Source of the DNA: Skeletonema tropicum
Taxonomy: Eukaryota > Bacillariophyta > Thalassiosirophyceae > Thalassiosirales > Thalassiosiraceae
Assembly: GCA_037178625.1 (NCBI GenBank)
Contig: JAWZXG010000089.1
Location: 1 to 24,371 of the forward strand
Reading direction: 5' to 3'
DNA length: 24,371 nucleotides
Shown: positions 11,901 to 23,000 of the stretch, piece by piece
Layout of the letters: every line of letters begins with the position of its first letter
Position numbering within the stretch: position 1 is the first letter of the stretch
Position numbers and translations under genes: made by a program
Notes under the pieces: generated by a model
Databases searched by the model: none
Told to the model about the DNA's origin: nothing
Seen by the model: only the letters and a program-made list of their open reading frames with translations

Positions 11901-14155
11901 GTGCTGGATATCGATGCCCAGTGCTAGATATATGGTGATATCGATGCCCAGTGCTAGATATCTCATTGGATATCGATGCCCAGAGCTAGATATCTGGGGA
12001 TATCTATGCCCAGTGCTGGATATCTGGGGTTATTGATGCCCAGTGCTAGATATCTGGTGACATCGATGCCCAGTGTTAGATATCCTCTCACTGGATATCG
12101 ATGCCCAGTGCTAGATATCTCACTGGATATTGATGCCGATGCCCAGTGCTAGAAATCTTGCGATATCGATGCCCAGGTGCTAGATATCTCACAGGATATC
12201 GATGCCCAGTGCTAGATATCAGGCGATATTGATGTCCAGTCCTAGATATCTCACTGGATATCGATGCCCAGAGCTAGATATCTGGCGATATTGATGCCCA
12301 GTGCTGGCTATCTGGGGATATCGATGCACAGTGCTGGATATCTGGGCATATCAATGCCCAGTGCTAGATATCTCACTGGATATCGATGCCCTGTGCTAGA
12401 TATTCTCAATGGATATCGATGCCCAGTGCTAGATATATGGTGATATCGATGCCCAGTGCTAGATATCTCATTGTATATTGATGCCCAGAGCTAGATATCT
12501 CACTGGATATCGAATGCCCAGTGCTGGATATCGATGCCCAGTGCTAGATATATGGTGATATCGATGCCCAGTGCTAGATATCTCATTGGATATCGATGCC
12601 CAGAGCTAGATATCTGGGGATATCTATGCCAGTGCTGGATATCTGGGGTTATTGATGCCCAGTGCTAGATATCTGGTGACATCGATGCCCAGTGTTAGAT
12701 ATCCTCTCAACTGGATATCGATGCCCAGTGCTAGATATCTCACTGGATATTGATGCCGATGCCCAGTGCTAGAAATCTTGTGATATCGATGCCCAGTGCT
12801 AGATATCTCACAGGATATCAATGCCCAGTGCTAGATATCAGGCGATATCGATGTCCAGTCCTAGATATCTCACTGGATATCGATGCCCAGAGCTAGATAT
12901 CTGGCAATATTGATGCCCAGTGCTGGCTATCTGGGGATATCGATGCACAGTGCTGGATATCTGGGCATATCAATGCCCAGTGCTAGATATCTCACTGGAT
13001 ATCGATGCCCTGTGCTAGATATCTCAATGGATATTGATGCCCAGTGCTAGATATATGGTGATATCGATGCCCAGTGCTAGATATCTCATTGGATAATGAT
13101 GCCCAGAGCTAGATATCTCACTGGATATCGATGCCCAGTGCTGGATATCGATGCCCAGTGCTAGATATATGGTGATATCGATGCCCAGTGCTAGATATCT
13201 CATTGGATATCGATGCCCAGAGCTAGATATCTGGGGATATCTATGCCCAGTGCTGGATATCTGGGGATATTGATGCCCAGTGCTAGATATCTGGTGACAT
13301 CGATGCCCAGTGTTAGATATCCTCTCACTGGATATCGATGCCCAGTGCTAGATATCTCACTGGATATTGATGCCGATGATGCCTAGTGCTAGAAATCTTG
13401 CGATATCGATGCCCAGAGCTAGATAATCTCACAGGATATCGATGCCCAGCGCTAGATATCAGGCGATATCGATTTCCAGTCCTAGATATCTCACTGGATA
13501 TCGATGCCCAGAGCTAGATAATCTGGCAATATTGATGCCCAGTGCTGGCTATCTGGGGATATCGATGCACAGTGCTGGATATCTGGGCATATCAATGCCC
13601 AGTGCTAGATATCTCACTGGATATCGATGCCCTGTGCTAGATATCTCACTGGATATCGATGCCCAGTGCTAGATATATGGTGATATCGATGCCCAGTGCT
13701 AGATAATCTCATTGGATATTGATGCCCAGAGCTAGATATCTCACTGGATATCGATGCCCAGTGCTGGATATCGATGCCCAGTGCTAGATATATGGTGATA
13801 TCGATGCCCAGTGCTAGAATATCTCATTTGGATATCGATGCCCAGAGCTAGATATCTGGGGATATCTATGCCCAGTGCTGGATATCTGGGGATATTGATG
13901 CCCAGTGCTAGATATCTGGTGACATCGATGCCCAGTGTTAGATATCCTCTCACTGGATATCGATGCCCAGTGTGCTAGATATCTCACTGGATATTGATGC
14001 CGATGCCCAGTGCTAGAAATCTTGCGATATCGATGCCCAGTGCTAGATATCTCACAGGATATCGATGCCCAGTGCTAGATATCAGGCGATATCTATGTCC
14101 AGTCCTAGATATCTCACTGGATATCGATGCCCAGAGGTAGATATCTTGCGGTATT
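8916..14155 (-). repeat. Satellite array, right arm, segment 1 (reverse orientation)
   Basis: This is the reverse complement of the left arm, running from the centre out to the second gene fragment. The reverse-complement unit marker (gatatcctctcactgg) recurs near 9441, 10009, 10848, 11461, 12087, 12702, 13320 and 13946. The long unit between 10009 and 10848 mirrors the left arm's 838-base unit. Compared with the left arm it holds many extra single bases: gaatgccc near 11547, caggtgct near 10222 and 12176, ggataatc- or agataatc-type insertions near 13420 and 13519. The first 100 bases after the centre are the most altered. No genes are seen. Confidence 0.95.
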
Positions 14156-14163
14156 GATGCCTT

Positions 14164-14878
14164 TCAATGATCAGTTCTGCTGCCTTGGCCATCTCTAGAC
14201 CCTTTTGTGCCCAGCAAACTATTATTACCAGCAATATCTCCAACAACAACATGGATCCAAACTTTCAGTTTGACATCTCTCCCCATGACTTGCATTGGGA
14301 TACCCCCCCTATCATTGACCTCTTGTAGCTGACGAAGAGCAGTGTATAAGCAGCTGTGTTCATCTTGACATTTCAGTGCCGATGTTGTGTCCTGTTGAAT
14401 GGACCCATCAGAGGACTTGGTTGTACCATAATCCAAATTTGGTATGTATGCAAGGATGTCCCAGAACTTACTCTTTGATCGAGCTGTCTTGTTGAATAGG
14501 GTTAGAGTGAACATGATCGGTGACACGCACAGACTGCCATGACGATCAGAGTGCGACTTGTCATAAAAACACAACCAGCCCACAAGGAAAGAGGTTGTCC
14601 TTTCCAGCACAGTAATGGTCAACAGCTGGTTTCCAATGCTGTCCTGTGTGTATTTCATCATAGTATGCAATTTCATCTTTGGCCGACACACTACTAGTAC
14701 CAGAGTATATATCATAATCTGCAGCAAAGTTTGTCTTTTGCATCAACAAAGGATTACAAAGCATCTTGGAAAGAACTGCTTGGATATCAAACACCGGAAC
14801 CTTGACAGTTGGTAAGGTCATTGTTGCCACTGGCACCTCCACGAGCTTGGGTTGGAGCTGGGTGTAGTTGAAAGGCAT
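14164..14878 (-). pseudogene. Captured transposase-like fragment in satellite, copy 2
   Basis: This is the inverted partner of the fragment at 2983-3696 and is nearly identical to it, with the same 5' and 3' satellite junctions. One extra A in the run near 14565-14569 (five instead of four) breaks the frame in the FYDKSHSD motif, so the product reads correctly only in two pieces. An extra base in the 5' junction (gcattcgag instead of gcatcgag) leaves the satellite upstream in frame with the fragment. An open frame therefore starts at 14959 inside satellite and runs through to the break at 14561. Both changes are single-base insertions of the kind scattered through this arm, so they may be sequencing errors. 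Either way, both protein ends of the transposase are missing. Confidence 0.75.
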
Positions 14879-14880
14879 TC

Positions 14881-17800
14881 GAGCTAGATATATGGTGATA
14901 TCGATGCCCAGTGCTAGATATCTCATTGGATATTGATGCCCAAGAGCTAGATATCTCACTGGATATCGATGCCTTGAGCTAGATATATGGTGATATCGAT
15001 GCCCAGTGCTAGATATCTCATTGGATATCGATGCCCAGAGCTAGATATCTGGGGATATCTATGCCCAGTGCTGGATATCTGGGGATATTGATGCCCAGTG
15101 CTAGATATCTGGTGACATCGATGCCCAGTGTTAGATATCCTCTCACTGGATAATCGATGCCCAGTGCTAGATATCTCACTGGATATTGATGCCGATGCCC
15201 AGTGCTAGAAATCTTGCGATATCGATGCCCAGTGCTAGATATCTCACAGGATATCGATGCCCAGTGCTAGATATCAGGCGATATCGATGTCCAGTCCTAG
15301 ATGTCTCACTGGATATCGATGCCCAGAGCTAGATATCTGGCGATATTGATGCCCAGTGCTGGCTATCTGGGGATATCGATGCACAGTGCTGGATATCTGG
15401 GCATATCAATGCCCAGTGCTAGATATCTCACTGGATATCGATGCCCAGTGCTAGATATCTCAATGGATATCGATGCCCAGTGCTAGATATATGGTGATAT
15501 CGATGCCCAGTGCTAGATATCTCATTGGATATTGATGCCCAGAGCTAGATATCTCACTGGATATCAATGCCCAGTGCTGAATATTGATGCCCAGTGCTAG
15601 ATATCTGGTGATATCGAAGCCCAGTGCTAGATATCTCATTGGATATCGATGCCCAGAGCACTGGATATCGATGCCCTGTGCTAGATATCTCAATGGATAT
15701 CGATGCCTAGTGCTAGATATATGGTGATATTGATGCCCAGTGCTAGATATCTCATTTGATATTGATGCCCAGAGCTAGATATCTCACTGGATATCGATGC
15801 CTTGTGCTAGATATATGGTGATATCGATGCCCAGTGCTAGATATCTCATTGATATCTCATTGGATATCGATGCCCAGAGCTAGATATCTGGGCATTTCTA
15901 TGCCCAGTGCTGGATATCTGGGGATATTGATGCCCAGTGCTAGATATCTGGTGACATCGATGCCCAGTGTTAGATATCCTCTCACTGGATATCGATGCCC
16001 AGTGCTAGATATCTCACTGGATATCGATGCCCAGTGCTAGAAATCTTGCGATATCGATGCCCAGTGCTAGATATCTCACAGGATATCGATGCCCAGTGCT
16101 AGATATCAGGCGATATCGATGTCCAGTCCTAGATATCTCACTGGATATCGATGCCCAGAGCTAGATATCTGGCGATATTGATGCCCAGTGCTGGCTATCT
16201 GGGGATATCGATGCACAGTGCTGGATAATCTGGGCATATCAATGCCCAGAGCTAGGATATCTCACTGGATATCGATGCCCTGTGCTAGATATCTCAATGG
16301 ATATCGATGCCCAGTGCTAGATATATGGTGATATCGATGCCCAGTGCTAGATATCTCATTGGATATTGATGCCCAGAGCTAGATATCTCACTGGATATCG
16401 ATGCCCAGTGCTGGATATCGATGCCCAGTGCTAGATATATGGTGATATCGATGCCCAGTGCTAGATATCTCAATGGATAACGATGCCCAGAGCTAGATAT
16501 CTGGGGATATCTATGCCCAGTGCTGGATATCTGGGGATATTGATGCCCTGTGCTAGATATCTGGTGACATCGATGCCCAGTGTTAGATATCCTCTCACTG
16601 GATATCGATGCCCAGTGCTAGATATCTCACTGGATATTGATGCCGATGCCCAGTGCTAGAAATCTTGCGATATCGATGCCCAGTGCTAGATATCTCACAG
16701 GATATCGATGCCCAGTGCTAGATATCAGGCGATATCGATGTTCAGTCCTAGATATCTCACTGGATATCGATGCCCAGAGCTAGATATCTGGCGATATTGA
16801 TGCCCAGTGCTGGCTATCTGGGGATATCGATGCACAGTGCTGGATATCTGGGCATATCAATGCCCAGTGCTAGATATCTCACTGGATATCGATGCCCTGT
16901 GCTAGATATCTCAATGGATATCGATGCCCAGTGCTAGGATATATGGTGATATCGATGCCCAGTGCTAGATATCTCATTGTATATTGATGCCCAGAGCTAG
17001 ATATCTCACTGGATATCGATGCCCAGTGCTGGATATCGATGCCCAGTGCTAGATATATGGTGATATCGATGCCCAGTGCTAGATATCTCATTGGATATCG
17101 ATGCCCAGAGCTAGATATCTGGGGGATATCTATGCCCAGTGCTGGATATCTGGGGTTATTGATGCCCAGTGCTAGATATCTGGTGACATCGATGCCCAGT
17201 GTTAGATATCCTCTCACTGGATATCGATGCCCAGTGCTAGATATCTCACTGGATATTGATGCCGATGCCCAGTGCTAGAAAATCTTGCGATATCGATGCC
17301 CAGTGCTAGATATCTCACAGGATATCGATGCCCAGTGCTAGATATCAGGCGATATTGATGTCCAGTCCTAGATATCTCACTGGATATCGATGCCCAGAGG
17401 AGCTAGATATCTGGCGATATTGATGCCCAGTGCTGGCTATCTGGGGATATCGATGCACAGTGCTGGATATCTGGGCATATCAATGCCCAGTGCTAGATAT
17501 CTCACTGGATATCGATGCCCTGTGCTAGATATCTCAATGGATATCGATGCCCAGTGCTAGATATATGGTGATATCGATGCCCAGTGCTAGATATCTCATT
17601 GTATATTGATGCCCAGAGCTAGATATCTCACTGGATATCGATGCCCAGTGCTGGATATCGATGCCCAGTGCTAGATATATGGTGATATCGATGCCCAGTG
17701 CTAGATATCTCATTGGATATCGATGCCCAGAGCTAGATATCTGGGGATATCTATGCCCAGTGCTGGATATCTGGGGTTATTGATGCCCAGTGCTAGATAT

Positions 17801-19278
17801 CTGGTGACATCGATGCCCAGTGTTAGATATCCTCTCACTGGATATCGATGCCCAGTGCTAGATATCTCACTGGATATTGATGCCGATGCCCAGTGCTAGA
17901 AATCTTGTGATATCGATGCCCAGTGCTAGATATCTCACAGGATATCAATGCCCAGTGCTAGATATCAGGCGATATCGATGTCCAGTCCTAGATATCTCAC
18001 TGGATATCGATGCCCAGAGCTAGATATCTGGCAATATTGATGCCCAGTGCTGGCTATCTGGGGATATCGATGCACAGTGCTGGATATCTGGGCATATCAA
18101 TGCCCAGTGCTAGGATATCTCACTGGATATCGATGCCCTGTGCTAGATATCTCAATGGATATTGATGCCCAGTGCTAGATATATGGTGATATCGATGCCC
18201 AGTGCTAGATATCTCATTGGATATTGATGCCCAGAGCTAGGATATCTCACTGGATATCGATGCCCAGTGCTGGATATCGATGCCCAGTGCTAGATATATG
18301 GTGATATCGATGCCCAGTGCTAGATATCTCATTGGATATCGATGCCCAGAGCTAGATATCTGGGGATATCTATGCCCAGTGCTGGATATCTGGGGATATT
18401 GATGCCCAGTGCTAGATATCTGGTGACATCGATGCCCAGTGTTAGATATCCTCTCACTGGATATCGATGCCCAGTGCTAGATATCTCACTGGATATTGAT
18501 GCCGATGCCTAGTGCTAGAAATCTTGCGATATCGATGCCCAGAGCTAGATATCTCACAGGATATCGATGCCCAGCGCTAGATATCAGGCGATATCGATTT
18601 CCAGTCCTAGATATCTCACTGGATAATCGATGCCCAGAGCTAGATAATCTGGCAATATTGATGCCCAGTGCTGGCTATCTGGGGATATCGATGCACAGTG
18701 CTGGATATCTGGGCATATCAATGCCCAGTGCTAGATATCTCACTGGATATCGATGCCCTGTGCTAGATATCTCACTGGATATCGATGCCCAGTGCTAGAT
18801 ATATGGTGATATCGATGCCCAGTGCTAGATATCTCATTGGATAATGATGCCCAGAGCTAGATATCTCACTGGATATCGATGCCCAGTGCTGGATATCGAT
18901 GCCCAGTGCTAGATATATGGTGATATCGATGCCCAGTGCTAGATATCTCATTGGATATCGATGCCCAGAGCTAGATATCTGGGGATATCTATGCCCAGTG
19001 CTGGATATCTGGGGATATTGATGCCCAGTGCTAGATATCTGGTGACATCGATGCCCAGTGTTAGATATCCTCTCACTGGATATCGATGCCCAGTGCTAGA
19101 TATCTCACTGGATATTGATGCCGATGCCCAGTGCTAAGAAATCTTGCGATATCGATGCCCAGTGCTAGATATCTCACAGGATAATCGATGCCCAGTGCTA
19201 GATATCAGGCGATATCTATGTCCAGTCCTAGATATCTCACTGGATATCGATGCCCAGAGGTAGATATCTTGCGGTATT
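14881..19278 (-). repeat. Satellite array, right arm, segment 2
   Basis: Reverse-orientation satellite continues, with unit markers near 15137, 15976, 16589, 17210, 17830, 18449 and 19070. These are offset by about 5123-5129 from 10009, 10848, 11461, 12087, 12702, 13320 and 13946, so this is a second right-arm super-unit. Shared variants confirm the duplication: cttgtgatatc near 12777 and 17905, gatttccagtcc near 13471 and 18596, and agataatctggcaat near 13517 and 18642. Other insertions are private to one copy. The array ends abruptly at the third gene copy and no satellite is seen further right. No genes are seen. Confidence 0.95.
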
Positions 19279-19286
19279 GATGCCTT

Positions 19287-20817
19287 TCAATGATCAGTTC
19301 TGCTGCCTTGGCCATCTCTAGACCCTTTTGTGCCCAGCAAACTATTATTACCAGCAATATCTCCAACAACAACATGGATCCAAACTTTCAGTTTGACATC
19401 TCTCCCCATGACTTGCATTGGGATACCCCCCCTATCATTGACCTCTCTTGTAGCTGACGAAGAGCAGTGTATAAGCAGCTGTGTTCATCTTGACATTTCA
19501 GTGCCGATGTTGTGTCCTGTTGAATGGACCCATCAGAGGACTTGGTTGTGTACCATAATCCAAATTTGGTATGTATGCAAGGATGTCCCAGAACTTACTC
19601 TTTGATCGAGCTGTCTTGTTGAATAGGGTTAGAGTGAACATGATCGGTGACACGCACAGACTGCCATGACGATCAGAGTGCGACTTGTCATAAAACACAA
19701 CCAGCCCACAAGGAAAGAGGTTGTCCTTTCCAGCACAGTAATGGTCAACAGCTGGTTTCCAATGCTGTCCTGTGTGTATTTCATCATAGTATGCAATTTC
19801 ATCTTTGGCCGACACACTACTAGTACCAGAGTATATATCATAATCTGCAGCAAAGTTTGTCTTTTGCATCAACAAAGGATTACAAAGCATCTTGGAAAGA
19901 ACTGCTTGGATATCAAACACCGGAACCTTGACAGTTGGTAAGGTCATTGTTGCCACTGGCACCTCCACGAGCCTTGGGTTGGAGCTGGGTGTAGTTGAAA
20001 GTTTTTTCACATGTAGTTTGCAGAGTGTGTCTGCTTGGAAGTCGCTGTTTGAAATCATACCCAGTGTTGGCAAGATCACCAATGAAGCGAACTATATCAT
20101 CATACAGGGAGAGATCAGACGTATGACTACCCAACACATGCATGAGTTGTAGTCCAGCTGCTGCTGAGTGGGGGAGACTTTCCCACTGAATTTGACGTTT
20201 CCCTTGGATTGATATTCACCATCAATGGGAAAGATAGGTTCAGGAGTAGGATCACTCTGGGGGAAGGTGTAGTTTTCATATTCTGCTTGTGTGGTTGATC
20301 ATTGGCATTCTTGGCAATTTCATCAATCACTTGATGATCGGGACTGTCACACAATGTGGTGTTGGATGGCATATGGGCATCTTCTCCCCAGTTCATATCA
20401 TTGTCATTGGTTTGACTGTTTGTGGCATCGGCATGATCATTTGTTGTATTTGAGTTAGGATTCTTCATGCTGCTAAGATGAGATGCATACCATAAAGCAT
20501 GCTGTTCCTGACGTCCTTGAGCCAGGCTTTCCTCCAATTCTGGTTTTTGACTAACAATGATGTTTCGTTGCTGCCTCCAGTGAGAGACCACCTACACCCT
20601 GTTCTTGCAGTGCTACGGGAATATTGTTGATGTTGTTGAATGTGCCTGTGATTGAATGCCGTCCATGGTGTACATGAAGGGCTGAGGTTCTTTTTTGGTT
20701 ATAAAGACAGGCAGTAGCATGCCTCCCATATGCTCTAGGTGTTGCGAAGATAACACCACAAGCACATTGCCGCCCTGTCTGCTTCTGCCCTGTCTGCTTC
20801 CGCTTGGTTGGTGGCAT
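19287..20817 (-). pseudogene. Plavaka/CACTA-like transposase gene, 3'-truncated by satellite and frame-broken
   Basis: This is the longest copy of the gene. The proposed start at 20817 gives a basic N-terminus (MPPTKRKQTG) and then a C2HC zinc-finger-like motif, C18-x-C20-x12-H33-x3-C37, like the N-terminal finger of related transposon proteins. A hydrophilic Asn/Asp-rich linker follows (about 20590-20280). Next comes a segment with LSLYDDIVRFIGDLANTGYDF (coded in the 20143-19913 region), and then the same core as the array copies, with FYDKSHSD and FWDILAYIPNL. The reading frame changes near 20580, 20270 and 20155, at an extra C near 19972, at an extra gt near 19547 and at an extra ct near 19443. 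The 3' end joins satellite at the same base as the other copies, so the second half of the protein is absent. The family name is by recognition; Plavaka versus another CACTA or KDZ-like group is unsettled. It is probably the source of the array fragments. Confidence 0.65.
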
Positions 20818-21081
20818 TGTTGATGTCCTTCATGTTATGGTAAGTATCAAAATTAGGAGTAGGAGGAGTCAGAGGGAAAGTGGGGAAAGCGTTGAAAGAC
20901 CCCCCAAGGAAGTTCGACACAGGGTATCAATTCCAACGTTGTTTTAAAAATTATCAGAAAGAGAAACAGAAAACATCGTAGAAGAATTCAAAAACGACCA
21001 ATGCCATCTGAAACTGAAAATAACGAACTAATGGACATAACATAAACATAAACAGGCGTTCATAAATTCAACACCTTAACA
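20818..21081. other. Divergent intergenic region between transposase-like gene and plus-strand gene
   Basis: This stretch of 264 bases separates two genes that start away from each other, so it probably holds both promoters. It is AT-rich from about 20935 to 21075. An open frame on the minus strand (from 20920) overlaps the zinc-finger coding part in a different frame; its proline/phenylalanine-rich start could be an extra N-terminus if a frameshift lies near 20820, but I cannot establish that. No clear TATA element or operator was identified. Confidence 0.4.
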
Positions 21082-22589
21082 ATGTATCTTGTGCAAACAG
21101 TGAAAAAGATAGTGTCCCCAACAAAGAAAGCTGAAGGCAACAAGATGTTTAGTAGTTTAAGGGTAAGTAATGATGGCAGCGGCAAGCCTGCTAATGAAGG
21201 CGTTGGAGGACGGTTGTCTGGTGGTCAAGATATTCAACATAACAACCATAATGATGGTAATGGCAATATAGGATACGAGACCCGTGAACTCAATGCAATG
21301 AAGGAGATGATGGAGTGGTATAAGGGGAAAAGTGAAGAAAATGCAGCTGAGGTTGCACGACTGCAGCTGCAGTTAGAGAGAAGGCAGTCTGGCCAAGGCC
21401 GGAGTAGGGAAAAATAAACAACTCTTATGGGCAACGGCAGCAGAGGATGTGAGTAATGTCGTTGCACTCAAGGAAAGTACAGCTCAAATGATTTGGCCAC
21501 AGAATAAGTTCTTGAACTTTACTGGAAGGTGGATGCAATATGATACAGACAATCCCCATCCATTTGCAGCATTTGTCATGAAGCAGGTGGTTATTCCAGA
21601 CTCGTTTGTGGGAAGCACAAATGATTACTTTAGGAACGTGGCACTGCCAAAGTTGGGGCAAAGTTGAGTACTTTGAGAGGTAACTGTATTGGGAGGTGTG
21701 GCAAGGCATTTAAAGGTAAGTAGTCTGTGTATCCTTGTTGATTCTGGATCATAATACAAACTAACATACATCATTGTGACTGCCCCATCTCGGGGGTGCA
21801 CATTCGTTCTATCATCTGTAACAGACCTCCACAACACTCGCAGGAGCTTCGAGGGTGCTGGCAAAGAGTTTGAGACATTTTTGTCTTACAGCGATCATGA
21901 TTGGGTCAACGTAGCTCAAGATCACATGGCACTGAATCAGCTGCACAATCTAATTTATTACTATGGGTCGGAAGTATATGGTAGGAACGAAGTCAAGGCA
22001 TGGCTGAAGGCAAATCAAGATAAATCTGTGCTCGACCATCTGACTGCCAGCGATCTTGCATTTACTGTACTGGTGTATGAGAACTATCATCCCAGATGGA
22101 TCAAGGAAATCGAAACTGCAAGAGAGGAGGAACAGAAGAGAAATGACACTCTTGATGTTGCTGAGAAGGAGGAGGAGGAGCCTGCTGCTGTAGGACAAAA
22201 GAGGAAGAAGAAGAGATCATCTGCCGGGCCCAAGTTGAAGTATTCAAAGGGTGCTAATGTCAGGAACAAATACCTCCAGTCGGGTTGGACCAAGGAAGGG
22301 ATTCGTCACTTTAAAGCCCTCCAAGAATCTTTTGACAAGCTTATGAAAGATGAGAAAGCATGGCAGGTTTGCAAAGAGACGTGGGATGACTTCATCTCCA
22401 ACATGAAGCAGTTCAGCAATAATTGCTGGGTTCCTCAGTATTTTCAAACTAGATTTGGGTGATGATGATGATGAAGATAGCATCATTGCTGCTACAGATG
22501 AAGACAAGTTCGAGTTCATAGTGGCAGATGCTCTTGTGGGAATGGGTACACTTGAAGTGCCAGATATTAGCGGAGTTATCAGTGGTTGA
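21082..22589 (+). CDS. Unknown protein, coiled-coil N-terminus and basic region; one intron, apparent frameshifts
   Basis: I do not recognise the family with certainty; it resembles transposon-associated or lineage-specific diatom proteins. The start at 21082 has an AACAATG context; 21145 is an alternative. The first part (21082-21417) is Gly/Asn-rich and then forms a charged helix with coiled-coil character (ELNAMKEMMEWYKGKSEENA). The frame stops at 21415, but coding continues in another frame from about 21410 to 21667, with the shift at an A-run (ggaaaaataaac). A second shift at caaagttg near 21659 leads to an exon ending at 21715 with donor gtaagt; acceptor acag ends at 21824 and the join is in phase. 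The second exon has YENYHPRWIKE, an acidic stretch, a basic GQKRKKKRSS nuclear-localisation-like run near 22190-22220, and the segment SGWTKEGIRHFKALQESFDK. A third shift near 22445 adds an acidic tail ending at 22589. The product is probably nuclear. Confidence 0.5.
21716..21824 (+). other. Predicted spliceosomal intron (109 bp, GT-AG)
   Basis: The donor gtaagtag at 21716 follows ttaaag. The acceptor atctgtaacag ends at 21824, with a possible branch sequence ctaac at about 21762-21766. The donor leaves one base of a codon and the acceptor supplies the other two, restoring the frame that stays open to 22462. A rival acceptor (cgcag, about 21842) would break that frame. A second donor-like gtaagtaatg near 21162 is inside an open frame and is not needed. 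The evidence is sequence pattern only. Confidence 0.5.
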
Positions 22590-22990
22590 ATCATCATTGC
22601 ATATTGAATTTAATGTAATAAATCATGTTTGTGTTATTTGATTTGATTCACCACAATAAATACTTCGATGCTTGAATTACAAATCCTAAAATATGCTTGT
22701 AAATTTGATCGGGATCAGAATCAAATTGTGACAAAATAAGTGTGTCAAAATTTAAATTCTGGAAATCAGTCACAAAATTCTGATTTACAAAATTTTAATT
22801 CTGATGCATGACATGTTTATTTGATGATGTTTAGAATTTGTGTCTGATGTGCGACATATTTATTTTGACACTCGGCCTTTTCTTACCAATGCAAGAAATT
22901 AAAGATTTTGATACTAGAAATTCTTATTCTTTGACATCGGAATAATATCAGAATTTGAAGTTGACAAGAATTCTGATGAGCAAGATACAA
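22590..22990. other. AT-rich spacer with possible polyadenylation signals
   Basis: There is no credible gene in this stretch. It starts just after the stop of the upstream gene and has AATAAA at 22617-22622 and again near 22655-22660, both well placed for 3' end formation of that gene. From 22680 to 22830 several short A/T-rich words recur (acaaaatt, attctgat), suggesting a degenerate, possibly repeat-derived spacer. Its right edge meets the copia fragment. Confidence 0.5.
22617..22622 (+). terminator. Candidate poly(A) signal AATAAA
   Basis: AATAAA lies 28 bases after the proposed stop of the plus-strand gene at 22589. Position and sequence fit a eukaryotic polyadenylation signal, but AATAAA is common in AT-rich DNA and no cleavage site can be assigned. 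Confidence 0.35.
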
Positions 22991-23000
22991 AAACCCATAA

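Noticed and set aside
1..19280. Centromere or telomere identity.
   Set aside because: No telomeric repeat (TTAGGG type) is visible, and satellite structure alone does not show centromere function; chromatin data would be needed.
21155..21175. Splice donor gtaagtaatg near 21162 in the plus-strand gene.
   Set aside because: It lies in a frame that remains open through to a coiled-coil segment, and no acceptor improves the coding frame.
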